Source: Fidelibacterota bacterium
Lineage (GTDB): Bacteria; Fidelibacterota; Marinisomatia; Marinisomatales; TCS55
Direction: 5' to 3'
Length of the DNA: 64,000 nt
NCBI GenBank assembly: GCA_004124385.1
Contig: SCKN01000001.1
Span: 464,606-528,605 of the forward strand
Within the stretch, counting starts at the first letter, position 1. Every line of letters starts with the position of its first letter. The notes under the pieces are model-generated. The model saw nothing but the letters and a program-made list of their open reading frames with translations. It was not told the origin of the DNA and did not search any database. Below are positions 45,048-55,600 of the stretch, one piece after another. Position numbers and translations under genes: made by a program.

Positions 45048-46633
45048 AGTGAAAATGAGGTTTCTATTGTAGTAAGATTAATGGTTTCATCAGGACTATC
45101 CACATCACCATCTCCATCTAAATCCCGAAATGATCGCTGAAATGTATAATTAAGCATCAATCCAGAAGATATTTCAAATCCTACCTGATAGCCCATTATT
45201 GTACCTTCAGTATATTCAAAATCGAATGGATTAGGAACATTTCGCTGCTGATAATACAACCGTGCATATTTTAATCGGCTAATACTTTTTGTTAAGTTGA
45301 GGGATACCAGGAAACTCTTGTTTTCAGATTCTACATAATCTGCTTCAATATCATCCCAAATTTTACCAAGAAGATTTTGATAAGAAGCACCTGCTTTAAG
45401 TATCGAACCAATTTGAATGCCCAAATGTGCATAATATCCTTTTTGCTTTCCATAACGACCTAGTTTTGATTCTTTGGTGACCACTTCAGTTACACCAGAT
45501 GAAGTAACAAATGTTGCCCTTTCTAAATCATATGCTCTGTTCCAATAACTGAATTCAAATTGACCTTTGGGTATCATTCTATATTCAAGATTGAATGATG
45601 CCGGCCCAAAATTACTTTTGATTCCAAATGGGACCAATCCCAATCCTAAATCCATTGATTTACCCGTCCCGGGATGATAAGTAGTGCCCAACATTTTGGC
45701 AGCTTGTGCATAAATAGTAATAAGCATATTTTCTTGGGCAACAATTGGATATCCAAAATCAATGGCCAATGCACCGATTCGATCTGATGAAGTTTTTACA
45801 TCTAATGGTTCAGGTAGAAGTGTTGCTTCTTTGTCAGGCAAAGAATCATAAAATGCTTCATTGCTGAAATCCTGTCCAACAGCTTCTCCAAGGTCATCCC
45901 AAAAACTATGGATAACATCTAAATCATATACATCAGGAAATCCATCACCATCTCGGTCAAATTCCTCCGCATGATTATCAGCCAAACCATCGCCATCAGA
46001 ATCAAGCCAGTAATTTACATTCCCCGGGAAATGATCCACCAAATCCGGACGACCATCACCATCCATATCTTTTAAACCAAGATATTGATTACGATCTAGA
46101 ACAATCGATACTGCAACAGGCACAGGCATTAATTTCGGTAAACGAAATCGTCCACCTATAATTCCTATATTTTGTTTGAAGTCATTTATAAATCCTTGAG
46201 CTGATCCAAACTTATTTTTGACGCTAATATCAAGTCCGACATTTCGAATTGAGGGATATTGGACTGCATTGGAATATCCATTTACCAAAATGCCATATCC
46301 CAAATCTACTCTATCTAAAGAACCAATTTTGAAATAAAGAGGGTCCGATTTTCGCCCGTAACTAATGTAGTATATTTTGTCAATTAGTGTATTCTTTGCA
46401 TTTACACCATTAGAAAAGTCCCAATTCTCATCATATACATTGCCCTCATGGTCAAAATAAAACACCAGATCCCAAGCAATATCAAATTTCCAAAATGGTG
46501 TTACAGGTCGCAAAGCAATCTGATTCCACACTTTTCCATCGATAGTGACAGTCCCAAAGGCACCGGTCATAGAACTCTGACTATTGAGCCAGGCTGAAAC
46601 CAATACTATGCTTAATATGATTTTATACTTCAT
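45044..46633 (-). CDS. outer-membrane-like protein with thrombospondin-type calcium repeats
   Basis: 529 residues. Signal peptide (MKYKIILSIVLVSAWLNS). About 215 residues in come three Asp-rich calcium motifs, DMDGDGRPD, DSDGDGLAD and DRDGDGFPD, and a fourth lies near the C-terminus (DLDGDGDVDSPDE). The rest alternates strands such as SVKNKFGSAQGFIND, GASYQNLLGKIW and GYQVGFEISSGLML, and ends ETSFSL. This looks like a barrel with a calcium-stabilised extracellular or periplasmic loop. Its function is unknown. It is the first gene of the packed minus-strand run, and its end overlaps alaS by 4 bases. Confidence 0.7.
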   Translation of the reverse strand: MKYKIILSIVLVSAWLNSQSSMTGAFGTVTIDGKVWNQIALRPVTPFWKFDIAWDLVFYFDHEGNVYDENWDFSNGVNAKNTLIDKIYYISYGRKSDPLYFKIGSLDRVDLGYGILVNGYSNAVQYPSIRNVGLDISVKNKFGSAQGFINDFKQNIGIIGGRFRLPKLMPVPVAVSIVLDRNQYLGLKDMDGDGRPDLVDHFPGNVNYWLDSDGDGLADNHAEEFDRDGDGFPDVYDLDVIHSFWDDLGEAVGQDFSNEAFYDSLPDKEATLLPEPLDVKTSSDRIGALAIDFGYPIVAQENMLITIYAQAAKMLGTTYHPGTGKSMDLGLGLVPFGIKSNFGPASFNLEYRMIPKGQFEFSYWNRAYDLERATFVTSSGVTEVVTKESKLGRYGKQKGYYAHLGIQIGSILKAGASYQNLLGKIWDDIEADYVESENKSFLVSLNLTKSISRLKYARLYYQQRNVPNPFDFEYTEGTIMGYQVGFEISSGLMLNYTFQRSFRDLDGDGDVDSPDETINLTTIETSFSL

Positions 46634-46726
46634 GTACGCGAAATTGTTAACATTGAAATTACCGTTTAGACGCTTCTCTATTCAACCGCAAAATCCTTAA
46701 CTTCATTATATTTTTTAAACATCAAA

Positions 46727-47008
46727 ATGTCTAATCAATTCAAACATATAGATATAACTACACTCAGCCGGACTGAATTGCACGCTCTAATAAAGGAAAT
46801 GTCTTCAGCCTTGAAGCAACGTCTTGAAAACGGTGAAGATATTGATACTATTTTAGATGAAGAAAACCCTTTCTTTATTTTTGAACCATTTATGGAACCG
46901 GTGGAGTTTCCGATTTTGGTAATTACCATGATAAATAATTTTCAATCCGAGATAATTATGGCTACAATTTTAGACGCATTAGAAAAAGGAATCGAAAATT
47001 ATAAATAG
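46727..47008 (+). CDS. small cytosolic protein of unknown function
   Basis: 93 residues. Predicted mainly helical and acidic: ITTLSRTELHALIKEM, LKQRLENGEDIDTILDEENP, then a hydrophobic PVEFPILVITMINNF and ILDALEKGIENYK. No known domain. It is divergent from the calcium-repeat gene over 93 bases, has an upstream AT-rich region for a promoter, and is followed by its own hairpin terminator. The terminator and a plausible protein composition argue for a real gene. Confidence 0.65.
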   Translation: MSNQFKHIDITTLSRTELHALIKEMSSALKQRLENGEDIDTILDEENPFFIFEPFMEPVEFPILVITMINNFQSEIIMATILDALEKGIENYK

Positions 47009-47016
47009 TCTATATT

Positions 47017-47043
47017 AAAAAGGGCAGATAAACTGCCCTTTTT
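47017..47043. terminator. bidirectional terminator after the 93-residue gene
   Basis: A perfect 11-base stem, AAAAAGGGCAG with CTGCCCTTTTT, around ATAAA. It ends the plus-strand small gene and, on the minus strand, the LVIVD propeller gene whose stop is at 47064. Confidence 0.88.
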
Positions 47044-47063
47044 AATTGTGTTCAATTGATTTG

Positions 47064-49517
47064 TTATTTCAATAATATTAATTTATTTGATTGCGTCTGA
47101 CCAGCAGCTTCCAATCGGTAAATATAAACTCCTGAACTAACAATATTGCCCTGATTATCCTTGGCATCCCACATGGCAGAATTCATTCCTGCATTTTCAA
47201 AACCGGATGACAAAACACGAATTTCTCTACCCATCAAATCGTATACTTTCAAATTAACGAACCCAGCTTGAGGTAAGTTATAGCTAATGACGGTTGTAGG
47301 ATTAAATGGATTTGGATAAGCCGGATTAAGTGTAAGGATATTTGGTATAATTATTTCGTCATCAATACCCACTTCTGGCATGACTTGATTTAGTACTAAA
47401 TGAATGTCATCCACGAACCAGCCAATGGATTCATCTTGACTGTCTGATGTAAAAAGTAGACGTATATACAATTCTTCTTCATTGATAAAATTATCTAAAT
47501 CAACATATTTCTCCTGCACTTGATTAAATGAATTAACAGTCAAGGCTGTTTGCCACATGCCGGAAGAACCGCGCTTAAATTGTAAATAACCAAAATCACC
47601 ATCTCCAAACATTTCTCCAGAGAAAAAGTGTAAATAAGCGTGATTAAAATACGTTAGATCAAGTGGCTCAACAAGATAACAGGGACTTTCAGAATTAGGT
47701 TCATAATTTGTACCTGGGCTATTATTCAATGTGTAATTAATATTTGAGTTTACATATTGTCGTCCCCATTCTCCCAGATTCCAACGATCTAATGCATTTG
47801 CATTTTCAAAATCACCTAATGTATAATTTTCAGTAATAGAAAATACTTTCGAATCAGATACTGTCTCATTGGCCATGCTAGAAGCATCTGTAATTGTAGT
47901 CCAATACGTAATTATTGTGCCTGGTTCTACATCAGAATAAGTTAAAATACCTTCATATACCCCTGATAATGCAGATTCTGAACAGGTTGTTGATTGAATA
48001 TCACCATTGCCAATTTGCCATTGCAATTCAACATGACCAATTCCAATATTATCTGATGTTACAATATGTACATCATAAGCACCGTTAGGATAAAATTGAT
48101 CTTCAAGATCAGACAGTGAATGCACAACCGGTGGTATTTGATCTGATCCGATATTAAAAGAAAATGTGGAAAAAGGCGCTCCGTATGGCTTTGTGACTCG
48201 ACTACCACTTGTCGTTTCAAATGCGACATAATACTGCATAATACCTACTTCACCAGAAGGAGTTATACTCCCTGAATAATTATTTCCTCCAGATGCCGAC
48301 ATCATTGCTGAATCCGTTATAACACCATTCAACCCCCAAAATAGTTGTAACGTATTATAATCAATTGAATAATCTGCACTTTCTTCAATTTCTACATCCA
48401 ATGAAATTGGAGAGGATGTATCTTCAGTATCGTTCAATTCTTCAAACTCAACTTCACCCATATAAGGATAACTCATAATGAAAAGTCCGTCACCAGTATA
48501 ATCAGTAGAATAAATTAATCCATTTTCCGTAAATGGATATACTCCCCAATTACCACTGTATAGCCCATCCTGACCGGGATACCAGTCATAATAGCCTACT
48601 TCCGTAGGATTATAGGGGTCAGATATATCTACTATACGTGTGCCATACACATAATAGGATACATATAAAAGGTCCTCTTTTATTAGCACATTGTGCACTG
48701 TTTTATTCTGAACCTCTGGTTCATCAGGGTACCACGTTGCAACCATATTAATATTATCAAAATCCTGAATATCAAAGATATAAACAAAACCTCCATTTTC
48801 CTCATCGGCAGTAACTACGTACCTTGAGTTTTCGGTAACCCAGACGGCATGACAACCGTAATTGCTGTAATTGTGCTCTACCATTGTAGTAGGGTTTGTC
48901 TTATCAGAAACATCAATTATAAAAAGGCTCCCTATATATATACCACAGGCATAAGCAGTATCATTTTTTACATAAACGTCATGGATATATGCCTCTTCCC
49001 ATCTACTAACTTCTGTTGGATTCTCTGGATCGGATAATTCCAGAATAATAATTCCTTGCCAAGCATTTGTCCCTCCACCTGCACCGCCGCTACCCACTAT
49101 GTATGCATATCCATCAGCTATAAAAAGATTGTGTGCTGTTGGTGTAGAGGACGTGTAGGATCCCACCTTATAGGGATTAAACGGATCTTCAAGACTAATA
49201 ATATCAATTCCCCCGCCAGTTTCATTAGTAACATAACAATAATGGCCATGAACTTTGAGATCTCTCCAGGTTGAAGTTTCACCAGGTATAAAACCAACTT
49301 CAATTGGATCATGAGGGTTTGTGGATACATCATATATGTATGTTCCAAACCTATGGCCAACTAATGCAAACTCATGGCCATCAGGATCAGTGTACCCCCA
49401 AATATCGTTACATGAACCTATGTCAACATGTGCAATTGGGCGAATATTGTCAATTTCATAATTTTGTGAGAATAAGATGCCAGACAATGCTGCCATTGTT
49501 ATAAATATTTTCTTCAA
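47064..49517 (-). CDS. secreted LVIVD-repeat (choice-of-anchor B-like) protein with type IX-like sorting domain
   Basis: 817 residues. Signal peptide MKKIFITMAALSGILFSQ. Residues 20 to about 355 are a seven-bladed-type propeller with repeats of the form PTEVGYYDWYPG, VHGHYCYVTNETGGGIDIIS and NPYKVGSYTSSTP. This, and CNDIWGYTDPDG at the start, match the choice-of-anchor B family. A middle section (about 360-560) has Ig-like and jelly-roll-like strands, and the last 80 residues are the sorting domain: YPNPFNPTTVISY, LMGREIRVLS, SSGVYIYRLEA and NKLILLK. Predicted cell-surface protein. Ligand unknown. Confidence 0.85.
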   Translation of the reverse strand: MKKIFITMAALSGILFSQNYEIDNIRPIAHVDIGSCNDIWGYTDPDGHEFALVGHRFGTYIYDVSTNPHDPIEVGFIPGETSTWRDLKVHGHYCYVTNETGGGIDIISLEDPFNPYKVGSYTSSTPTAHNLFIADGYAYIVGSGGAGGGTNAWQGIIILELSDPENPTEVSRWEEAYIHDVYVKNDTAYACGIYIGSLFIIDVSDKTNPTTMVEHNYSNYGCHAVWVTENSRYVVTADEENGGFVYIFDIQDFDNINMVATWYPDEPEVQNKTVHNVLIKEDLLYVSYYVYGTRIVDISDPYNPTEVGYYDWYPGQDGLYSGNWGVYPFTENGLIYSTDYTGDGLFIMSYPYMGEVEFEELNDTEDTSSPISLDVEIEESADYSIDYNTLQLFWGLNGVITDSAMMSASGGNNYSGSITPSGEVGIMQYYVAFETTSGSRVTKPYGAPFSTFSFNIGSDQIPPVVHSLSDLEDQFYPNGAYDVHIVTSDNIGIGHVELQWQIGNGDIQSTTCSESALSGVYEGILTYSDVEPGTIITYWTTITDASSMANETVSDSKVFSITENYTLGDFENANALDRWNLGEWGRQYVNSNINYTLNNSPGTNYEPNSESPCYLVEPLDLTYFNHAYLHFFSGEMFGDGDFGYLQFKRGSSGMWQTALTVNSFNQVQEKYVDLDNFINEEELYIRLLFTSDSQDESIGWFVDDIHLVLNQVMPEVGIDDEIIIPNILTLNPAYPNPFNPTTVISYNLPQAGFVNLKVYDLMGREIRVLSSGFENAGMNSAMWDAKDNQGNIVSSGVYIYRLEAAGQTQSNKLILLK

Positions 49518-49615
49518 TGTTTTCCCCTCAATTTTAATTTTTATAAACGAAATAAAATCAGCTTTAATTTTTTCACACTGAATATTTCCATAATTTTTGT
49601 TTATTTTCTTCTGGT

Positions 49616-50227
49616 ATGATTAAAAAGATATTCACTAACAAAACGGTTATTGTTTTGTCAATACTCATTAGCATGTCTTATGGGGAAAGCAAAACACTAC
49701 TCAATAATTTACGAATTGAGCCAAAGCAAAACGGCATATTTTTAACCATTCAATCATCTTCACCGTTAAAAATTGAAAATATTATAGGCTGGGTAAATGA
49801 TGATTGGTTCTATATAACTGTTCATGAGGCAGTTGGGGATTCAATTTCTATACAAACAGCGCAATATAGCTATCCCGTCATTACTGTTGAAAATACAAAT
49901 GCAGAAGAATCCACTCAAATAGCACTTCGCTTACATGGAAAAATAGAAAATTTTGAATTTTATCTTTCTGATAATAAGCAAACCATTATTGCAGCACTTT
50001 ATTATTCTGCAGAATCAGTGGTTGCTTTATTAGAGGAAAAACAACTGGAGGATTATTCCAGTTATAAATTGAACTCTCGTTTAAAATCTGTTTTTTATCT
50101 TACCGGTGGAGCGTTAACTATCAGTGGTGTAATTTCCGGAGATGGGTCCAAAGGAAATAATACAGAGCTCGCATTAGGTTTGACCATTTTGGCTTGTACA
50201 TATTTTTACGACCTGGTAACAAAATAA
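49616..50227 (+). CDS. exported protein of unknown function, C-terminal hydrophobic hairpin
   Basis: 203 residues from the ATG at 49616. Signal peptide-like N-terminus (VIVLSILISMSYG). The middle is strand-rich (LRIEPKQNGIFLTIQSS, IGWVNDDWFYITVHEA, TQIALRLHGKIENFEFY), similar in feel to AMIN or STN-like periplasmic modules but with no safe match. A C-terminal hydrophobic pair (VFYLTGGALTISGVIS, ELALGLTILACTYFY) may anchor it in the membrane. It opens a plus-strand set of four genes ending with the metalloprotease. Confidence 0.6.
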   Translation: MIKKIFTNKTVIVLSILISMSYGESKTLLNNLRIEPKQNGIFLTIQSSSPLKIENIIGWVNDDWFYITVHEAVGDSISIQTAQYSYPVITVENTNAEESTQIALRLHGKIENFEFYLSDNKQTIIAALYYSAESVVALLEEKQLEDYSSYKLNSRLKSVFYLTGGALTISGVISGDGSKGNNTELALGLTILACTYFYDLVTK

Positions 50228-50229
50228 AG

Positions 50230-50355
50230 ATGGTTGAACTCCTTCCATATTATGCGTTATTTTATGTTATCGGTTTAATGCTGATGGGGCTATTTGTCCG
50301 TTTTGTGCTATACAAACGGAGAATTAAAAAGAATACTACTGACCATGAAGATTAA
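50230..50355 (+). CDS. 41-residue single-span membrane protein
   Basis: A short gene: MVELLPYYALFYVIGLMLMG, then LFVRFVLYKRRIKKNTTDHE and D. One hydrophobic helix (about residues 6-27) is followed by a basic stretch, the normal N-out, C-in arrangement. It starts 2 bases after the previous stop and overlaps the next gene's start by 11 bases, a typical operon fit. CcoQ- or CcmD-like size, but no specific similarity. Function unknown; context suggests an accessory for the envelope genes around it. Confidence 0.6.
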   Translation: MVELLPYYALFYVIGLMLMGLFVRFVLYKRRIKKNTTDHED

Positions 50356-50686
50356 TTACATATTGATGAGTGTCATGTTTTTTGCCTGCACTGATTCACC
50401 ACCTATTTCTGAACAAAGTGTATCCATTATGCAACAACTAGAAACTGACTTTGATAATGGAAAACTATCCAATGATGAATTTTATACATATTTAACCTAT
50501 AGTGTTTATGCCCAAGAATTATTACCAAAGAAATACAATGGGAAATTGGGACAACATGATGCATCACCCATTATTTTGAACGTTAAACGGGCATTCCCAA
50601 CTTTAAGTCTGGACACTCAAAATCATTTAAAACAATGGATCAAACCATTGCCGCCAAAACCATCTAAACCAAAAGCCAACCCATGA
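50345..50686 (+). CDS. small lipoprotein of unknown function
   Basis: 113 residues from the ATG at 50345. The lipobox MSVMFFAC (Cys at about 16) makes it a probable lipoprotein. The mature part has VSIMQQLETDFDNGKLSNDE and KYNGKLGQHDAS, then a proline-rich end (PLPPKPSKPKANP). An upstream in-frame TTG at 50294 lies inside the 41-residue gene and is unlikely to be the start. The stop overlaps the start of the metalloprotease gene by 4 bases. Such a lipoprotein could assist export of the protease, an inference from position only. Confidence 0.7.
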   Translation: MKINYILMSVMFFACTDSPPISEQSVSIMQQLETDFDNGKLSNDEFYTYLTYSVYAQELLPKKYNGKLGQHDASPIILNVKRAFPTLSLDTQNHLKQWIKPLPPKPSKPKANP

Positions 50687-52437
50687 AAAATCTATTAGCT
50701 GTAATTTTATTATTTGCATTTTTATCAGCAGAGCCTCATCCTGAAGCAATTAAATCTGCACAGAATATTATTCAGGTTTTTTCTCACCAATCTTCAAAAT
50801 CTCATATAAGTGATGATTTACGTACTCTTGCCAGATACGGCCATAGTCTTTCCGAAAACACAAAACATGAATTAAGATTGTTAGGATTTAATTTTGGCGG
50901 AAGAATCGTCAACCGATCCCTTGATGTTCGGACAGAAGCTTCTGGGCTAAATGATACCTATGACAATGGCAATTTCAGATTTCATTACACAACTTCCGGT
51001 AGTCACGCAGTCAGTTCATCGGACACAAACAGTAATTCAATACCCGATTATATTGAACAAATGTCCGATGTATTTAATCATGTTGTTGATTATCAACTTA
51101 ACATGTTTGATTTTGTCGAGCCACCTGCAGATGGCTGGTATACAGCCAACAATGACAATGGCGGTAATGGATTATATGATATTTATGTGCGTAATGCCGG
51201 CGGTGGCGTTTATGGATACGTTCAACCAGAATTTTATGCAAATAATAGCGGTAATAATGAACATTCATCTGGAGTGTCAGAAGTAAACGCATTCACCAGT
51301 TATATGGTTATGCGCCATAACTATAATGGTTTTCCCAATACTGAATTAGAAGCTATTCAAGTTACGGCAGCTCATGAGTTTTTTCATGCTGTGCAGTTTG
51401 GATATGACGGTTGGGAAGAATCGTGGATTATGGAAGCATCTGCTGTTCAAATGGAAGAAATGATATATGATGATGTGAATGATTGTTATCAGTACATGTC
51501 ATCCTGGTTCAATAGTCCTCACCAGTCACTGAATTTAGATTCACAAAACCGCTGGTATGGCTCATTTATCTTTTTCGAATATGTCAACTCACATTTAAGC
51601 GTAGATGCTATAAAAACATTTTGGGAGCATAGTATTACCCATGACAGCTATTATGGTGAATACAGTGTTCAAACACTGGATGAAGCATTCGATGATCTAG
51701 GATCTTCATTTACTGAAATGCTCAATGGCATGTCCGTAGCCAACCAGATCATGTCCTCTTCTTCTGCAGCAGCACCTTTTGACTATGAGGAAGCCGATAC
51801 ATATAGTGCTAATCTATCCACATATAACACGGTCTCATACAGTGCCGGTACGGACGAAACTGTTACAAGTACAAATCTGCAGGAAAATGCTGCTCAATAT
51901 ATTCGTTTGATTTCTGATGATCCAGTTTTGGCAACACTAGCTAATAACGATGGACCGGATTCATATTTAGAACTGCATGCAATCATGACTTTTGGAGACA
52001 GTGCCTGGACCGTTTGGAGCGGCAGCCCCATCAATGTGGATACGACTGATCCATCAACAGTTTATTTTGTTGTGGTAAGCCAGAACGATGCCGGCAGTGA
52101 TTTTGACTATACCCTTACTTTTACTGATGGAGCAATGTCAACTGATCTGGAGATACCTGATAAATTCAGTATTTCCCATGCTTATCCGAATCCCTTCAAT
52201 CCGCAGACGAATATTCAGATCGATCTGCAAAATCCTCAACGTGTACAGGTTTACATTTATGATATCAAAGGCCACAGGGTCAAGACTCTTGTGAACCGAC
52301 ATTTAGTTGCTGGTCAACACGTTTTTACATGGAATGGACGGAATTACCAGGGCCATCCTGTTTCAACTGGTACGTACTTTGTTCGTATAAAGGGCAAAAG
52401 TCAGGAACGCTGGCAGAAGGTTACGCTGCTGAAATAA
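50683..52437 (+). CDS. MXAN_6640-type secreted zinc metalloprotease with type IX-like sorting domain
   Basis: 584 residues with signal peptide (MKNLLAVILLFAFLSAEP). The zinc motif AAHEFFHAVQFGYDGWEES (His231, Glu232, His235) is followed by EASAVQMEE, which supplies Glu251 as the probable third ligand. The block FRFHYTTSGSHAV before it is typical of this putative protease family. The last 80 residues are a sorting domain: YPNPFNPQTNIQID, IKGHRVKTLV, STGTYFVRIKG and KVTLLK. Predicted to act outside the cell. It ends 1 base short of the convergent glutaredoxin gene, with no clear terminator between. Confidence 0.85.
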   Translation: MKNLLAVILLFAFLSAEPHPEAIKSAQNIIQVFSHQSSKSHISDDLRTLARYGHSLSENTKHELRLLGFNFGGRIVNRSLDVRTEASGLNDTYDNGNFRFHYTTSGSHAVSSSDTNSNSIPDYIEQMSDVFNHVVDYQLNMFDFVEPPADGWYTANNDNGGNGLYDIYVRNAGGGVYGYVQPEFYANNSGNNEHSSGVSEVNAFTSYMVMRHNYNGFPNTELEAIQVTAAHEFFHAVQFGYDGWEESWIMEASAVQMEEMIYDDVNDCYQYMSSWFNSPHQSLNLDSQNRWYGSFIFFEYVNSHLSVDAIKTFWEHSITHDSYYGEYSVQTLDEAFDDLGSSFTEMLNGMSVANQIMSSSSAAAPFDYEEADTYSANLSTYNTVSYSAGTDETVTSTNLQENAAQYIRLISDDPVLATLANNDGPDSYLELHAIMTFGDSAWTVWSGSPINVDTTDPSTVYFVVVSQNDAGSDFDYTLTFTDGAMSTDLEIPDKFSISHAYPNPFNPQTNIQIDLQNPQRVQVYIYDIKGHRVKTLVNRHLVAGQHVFTWNGRNYQGHPVSTGTYFVRIKGKSQERWQKVTLLK

Positions 52438-52438
52438 T

Positions 52439-52690
52439 TCAGTCAGCGAGCTTTTGATCTAGTTCGCCGTTCTGTTCCAAGGCCCAGAGATTATCGTACC
52501 CGCCGATGGGTTCATCATTGATGACGATTTGGGGGACGGTCATACCTCTCGTTATTTTCGCTAATTCTTCGCGGGACATGCCCAATTCCTCAATATTGAT
52601 CTCTTTGTAAGCCACGCCTTTTTCGTCAAGTAATCTTTTAGCATTGCGACAGTATGGACACCAATTTGTCGTGTAGAGTTTTACACTCAT
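52439..52690 (-). CDS. glutaredoxin (GrxC type)
   Basis: 83 residues. Active-site NWCPYCRNAK, cis-Pro region MTVPQIVINDE and GGYDNLWAL are all classical. It reduces disulfides or glutathione-mixed disulfides, or in this group may use another low-molecular-weight thiol. It overlaps the C25-type gene by 4 bases. Confidence 0.94.
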   Translation of the reverse strand: MSVKLYTTNWCPYCRNAKRLLDEKGVAYKEINIEELGMSREELAKITRGMTVPQIVINDEPIGGYDNLWALEQNGELDQKLAD

Positions 52691-55600
52691 TTAATCAATA
52701 ATACTTTTTGAATTTGATTGAAATTCAATGCTTTCATAACAACAAAATAAGTTCCTGATGCAACATTTTGTCCAAATCTGTTTGTTCCGTTCCATTGTAT
52801 ATTATGAATACCGGCATTCTTTTGTCCATGGAGCAAAACAACCACTTCCCTGCCCAGAATATCATAAACAGTCATTTTCACTTCTGAAGAAATTGGCAAT
52901 TGGTAACGAACGGTTGTCACCGGATTAAAGGGATTGGGATAGGCCGGCAATAATTGAAAACCAGTGGGCAAGTTTTCTTCTTCAGTTCCCAAAGGTGCCA
53001 CGTAATTTTCCGGAGCTTCTGTTGTAAAACGGATTGCTCTTTCATTGGAGAGTTCTGCTGCACCGGGAGCGTAACCATTGTTAAAAACATACTGAATACC
53101 TTCATTCTTGGTGTGGTCTTCTATACCCACAGTAGCATAATTTTTATCCGCATCAATGTCAGCGACATCTAAATAGTGAAATTCGATCACACCATCCCCT
53201 GATTCTGTGGGCATGGCAGTCTGGTCGTATAAATGAATGGCAAAGGTCTCTTCCGTAGTCTCGTCAAAGCCATTCAAGGCTCGGGACCACTCAATGATAA
53301 AGCGGCCGTTGTCTTCATCATGTTTGGTATACACACGGATAGAATCATTATTGATCACTTCCAAATCGTCCCAGAATGGAGCCAGCAATGCCTTTGGTCC
53401 CATGGCCATGGGAATGGTGTAATTATAAAAATAGTCAATGTTACATGGAATAAACGATGTCCAGCCGTTAGAGCTGATGGTTATTTCATTGTAAATCTGA
53501 TCGAAATACTTGAATTCAAACGGCAGATCCACATTAACGTGATCATCATCATCCAGTTTGTATTCCGTACCACCGCTGCCGCCGAAAACCGGATCAAGCT
53601 CTACCCAATCAAAGTTTGGTGATTGCGTATAGTTCGTATCCGTGTCATCGTAAGCCCAATAGCCGTACCACGTTGGAACTATTGGATAATCATCTGTAGC
53701 AAACGCATTGATTTCTTTCTGTTCTGAAAATATTTCAACTGTATCTTGTTTTATTGATAATATGTAACTGATCGAACTTCCATGAGATGCTTCACTCGGA
53801 CCAAATGCGTATTCAATAAATGATTCTGAAACTGTAGATGCTTCAATAGAAAATGTTGATGTTGTATCCGATGGTGAAAGAGATGTCCCGTCTTCTAGCA
53901 TTGTGAGATATAAATGTAGTCCATCTAATTGTGTATTTGTATAATTAGTAATTCTTAATGGAAATGGCGGTGCAATTAATTCTCCAATTATATAATTATC
54001 ATAAAAATCGACATCCAAGATCAATGGTTCAATTGGGATAGTAAGATCAAAACTCCAAGCCATTAATTGATCACTCAAATTGATCTTGATATGGTCACTG
54101 TCTTTGTTATTTACTCTTACTGTAATTGGTGATGTTACTATTCCAGATTCACCTGCTTCAAGTGTTGGAGTTTCTATTATTTCATTAATGATCTGACAAT
54201 TTTCTGCCAAAGATTGATCTGCATAAGCATTATATACACCAATAGCCGTGTTGCTGTTATTTAGAAATATTGGATAAATATCAATCACTTCACCTATCTC
54301 AACTATTCCATTATTATTCCCATCTACTAAATTGTATCCTGTTAACACAAGACTGGAATCATAATTGGAAACAGATATTTCTGAATATCCTTGAACAAAT
54401 CCATTTTTGTTTACATAAACATCAATGCTTGTTAAATCTCCAACAGAAATAGTCGCTTTGAAGTCACCATCACTGTCAGTTTTGCCTTTGACCAAAATGC
54501 TGTCTTCACTAATGACTGAAACATAGGCATCTTTCACAGCCAACCCATTTTCATCTGTGACAGTTATTTTCAAATAACCATCTCCCGCTGATAATTCTTC
54601 ATTTATAATTGAAAACTGGTTAGGCGTAGTTAAATGCATGGAAAGCGACGGATCTCCTACAATATTATACACATGGAAATAAAATTCTTGGGCTTCTCCC
54701 GATCCACCAAGGTTTGGAAATTCATCAACAAGTCCTAATAATCCCGCATTCATTGCCGGAGCTAATTCAACAATGCTTTCATCCAGCATGGCGTCAAACA
54801 TATAGGCGTTAATAATGTTATTATATTTTGTACTTGTGTGCAGGTCAGATGGACCTACAATAGCCACACCCCCTTTTGGATTTGACGGTGTTCCGGCACG
54901 AATCAATGCTTCTCCCAAACAGGGATCTACATTATTGGCAAAGTCGTTAGAATTGCAGACAAAACTGGTGAAAACCGGAGTCATCCAACCGTTGTTTAGT
55001 CCCGCCACGTCACTCACATGAAATTCGGGATAATGCCAACCGTTGGCATCGCCCCAACCGCGATAATTCACGATGCCCACGCCACTATTAATTATGTTTT
55101 GAATCATGGATGCACCTTGCTGGGTGGGCGGATAAAATACAGTATCAACGGAGGAATATCCTTCATCGAGCAATAAATCGCGAATCCAATAAGACGTCCA
55201 TTTTGGCGTAATGGGAATGGGAACTGTATTGCTGTAATTCCCGGCAACAATCAGAGCCTTATCCAGCCAATCGGGATTTGAAGCTAAAGGCTGGCGGTGG
55301 TAATTAATTGTCTTACGAATCATAACCACCAATTCAGCAATTGAATCTACTGAAAAACGTCCAATGAATACATCAGGGAAAAAGTCATTCCCCAGCAAAT
55401 GAGTGTATTTCTGATCCGTCACATCATTATCCGGACCATAATAAAATGACGGCATGGTGGCCACTCCATCCACATCACCAATAAGCAACACATATTCCAG
55501 CATGGGATCAGCGGATAACGTTGCAGCGATGGTACTCTTTATATCATCTGCTGTCGGACCCGTTTCACTCAATGTTTTAACAATGACATCAAACCCTTGG

